The notes below the pieces were generated by a model. The model did not search any database. It was not told the DNA's origin and saw only the letters and a list, made by a program, of their open reading frames with translations. The position numbers were made by a program, and so were the translations under genes. Positions 63,867 through 64,000 of a stretch of DNA of 64,000 bases are shown piece by piece (position 1 is the first letter of the stretch; each line of letters opens with the position of its first letter). Source of the stretch: Bacteroidales bacterium (lineage in GTDB: Bacteria > Bacteroidota > Bacteroidia > Bacteroidales > GCA-2748055); contig JARGFP010000004.1 of assembly GCA_029210585.1 (NCBI GenBank), positions 124,438-188,437 of the forward strand, read 5' to 3'.

Positions 63867-64000
63867 ATGATACTGAAAGAAATTGAAATTACAGAGCTGG
63901 GGACAATGATCCGGGAGGCTATCCGCGAAGAGTTGGGGACAATGAAACAGCCCGAACCAGAAACGGAATTAATCCGCAGAAAGGAGGCCCGCGAACTGCT
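63867..64000 (+). CDS. Helix-turn-helix (excisionase-like) protein, N-terminal part only
   Basis: 44 codons from the ATG at 63867, open at the right edge. After a helical start (LKEIEITELGTMIREAIREELGT) comes the beginning of a MerR/excisionase-type helix (LIRRKEARELL). Bacteroidota mobile elements usually place such HTH genes just after the integrase. The short repeat GAGYTGGGGACAATG occurs twice inside it. Confidence 0.6.
   Translation, partial: MILKEIEITELGTMIREAIREELGTMKQPEPETELIRRKEAREL

Larger units (their letters stand above)
61777..64000 (+). mobile_element. Left end of an integrated genomic island or ICE (partial)
   Basis: Starts at the tRNA-fragment junction and includes a tyrosine recombinase, a hypothetical gene and the start of an HTH protein gene, then leaves the window. 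Composition is AT-richer than the host housekeeping genes. Whether it is a full ICE, a mobilisable island or a phage cannot be decided here. Confidence 0.7.

Overview
The window looks like a chromosomal segment of a member of the Bacteroidota, probably a Bacteroidales/Marinilabiliales-type heterotroph. Supporting signs are an RprXY-type two-component pair, an IPExxxVDY-family protein beside rnc-fabF-acpP, SPOR and Tat-exported sugar enzymes, ExbB/ExbD genes with Bacteroidota-style extensions, a complete-looking menaquinone operon, an almost total lack of Shine-Dalgarno sequences, and many TAnnTTTG (-7) promoter boxes placed very close to start codons.

Layout. 0-5 kb: the N-terminal part of an amidophosphoribosyltransferase-like protein running off the left edge, a SPOR protein, a membrane protein, a PAS histidine kinase, a YebC-type regulator and a LiaF-like membrane protein. 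5-18.6 kb: housekeeping genes (miaB, aspS, tadA, aroA, proline dehydrogenase, dprA, gdhA, tatD-like, ansA). 18.7 kb: tRNA-Ser(GGA). 18.9-21.6 kb: an exbB - membrane protein - exbD - exbD energy-transduction operon. 22-28 kb: rprYX-like pair, IPExxxVDY protein, rnc, fabF, acpP, purN. 28-32 kb: sugar catabolism (a GH71/99-like gene broken by an amber codon, a TIM-barrel isomerase, a Gfo/Idh oxidoreductase). 32-38 kb: M23 peptidase, leuS, FucP-like transporter. 38.2-47 kb: menaquinone operon ubiE/menG - thioesterase - menF - menD - menB - menA - menC - menE; only MenH is not seen. 47-53 kb: an L-fucose locus, lacI-type regulator - fucI - DUF6786-type lipoprotein - FucP-like transporter, with a TTAAACGTTTAA operator candidate. 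53-58.3 kb: an AT-richer unknown divergent pair, a second sugar-isomerase/yiaK pair, and a HEPN/MNT toxin-antitoxin pair. 58.3-61.5 kb: HtrA/DegP protease and an AAA/DUF4143 ATPase. 61.6-64 kb: a tRNA 3'-end fragment with its terminator, a tyrosine recombinase and the left end of an integrated element that leaves the window on the right.

The most unusual theme is not one gene. Short imperfect tandem duplications recur between and inside genes. Several conserved enzymes (MiaB, UbiE/MenG, MenD, MenE twice, and a Tat-exported TIM-barrel protein) carry Gly/Asn/Asp/Glu-rich low-complexity inserts coded by degenerate short DNA repeats, apparently in linkers and loops. At least two genes (aspS and the membrane protein at 13.2-13.7 kb) have a copy of their own 3' end just past the stop codon. 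In miaB the repeat unit is 8 bp, so gain or loss of one unit would shift the frame.

All calls come from reading the sequence; no database search was run. Family names rest on recognised motifs and overall length.
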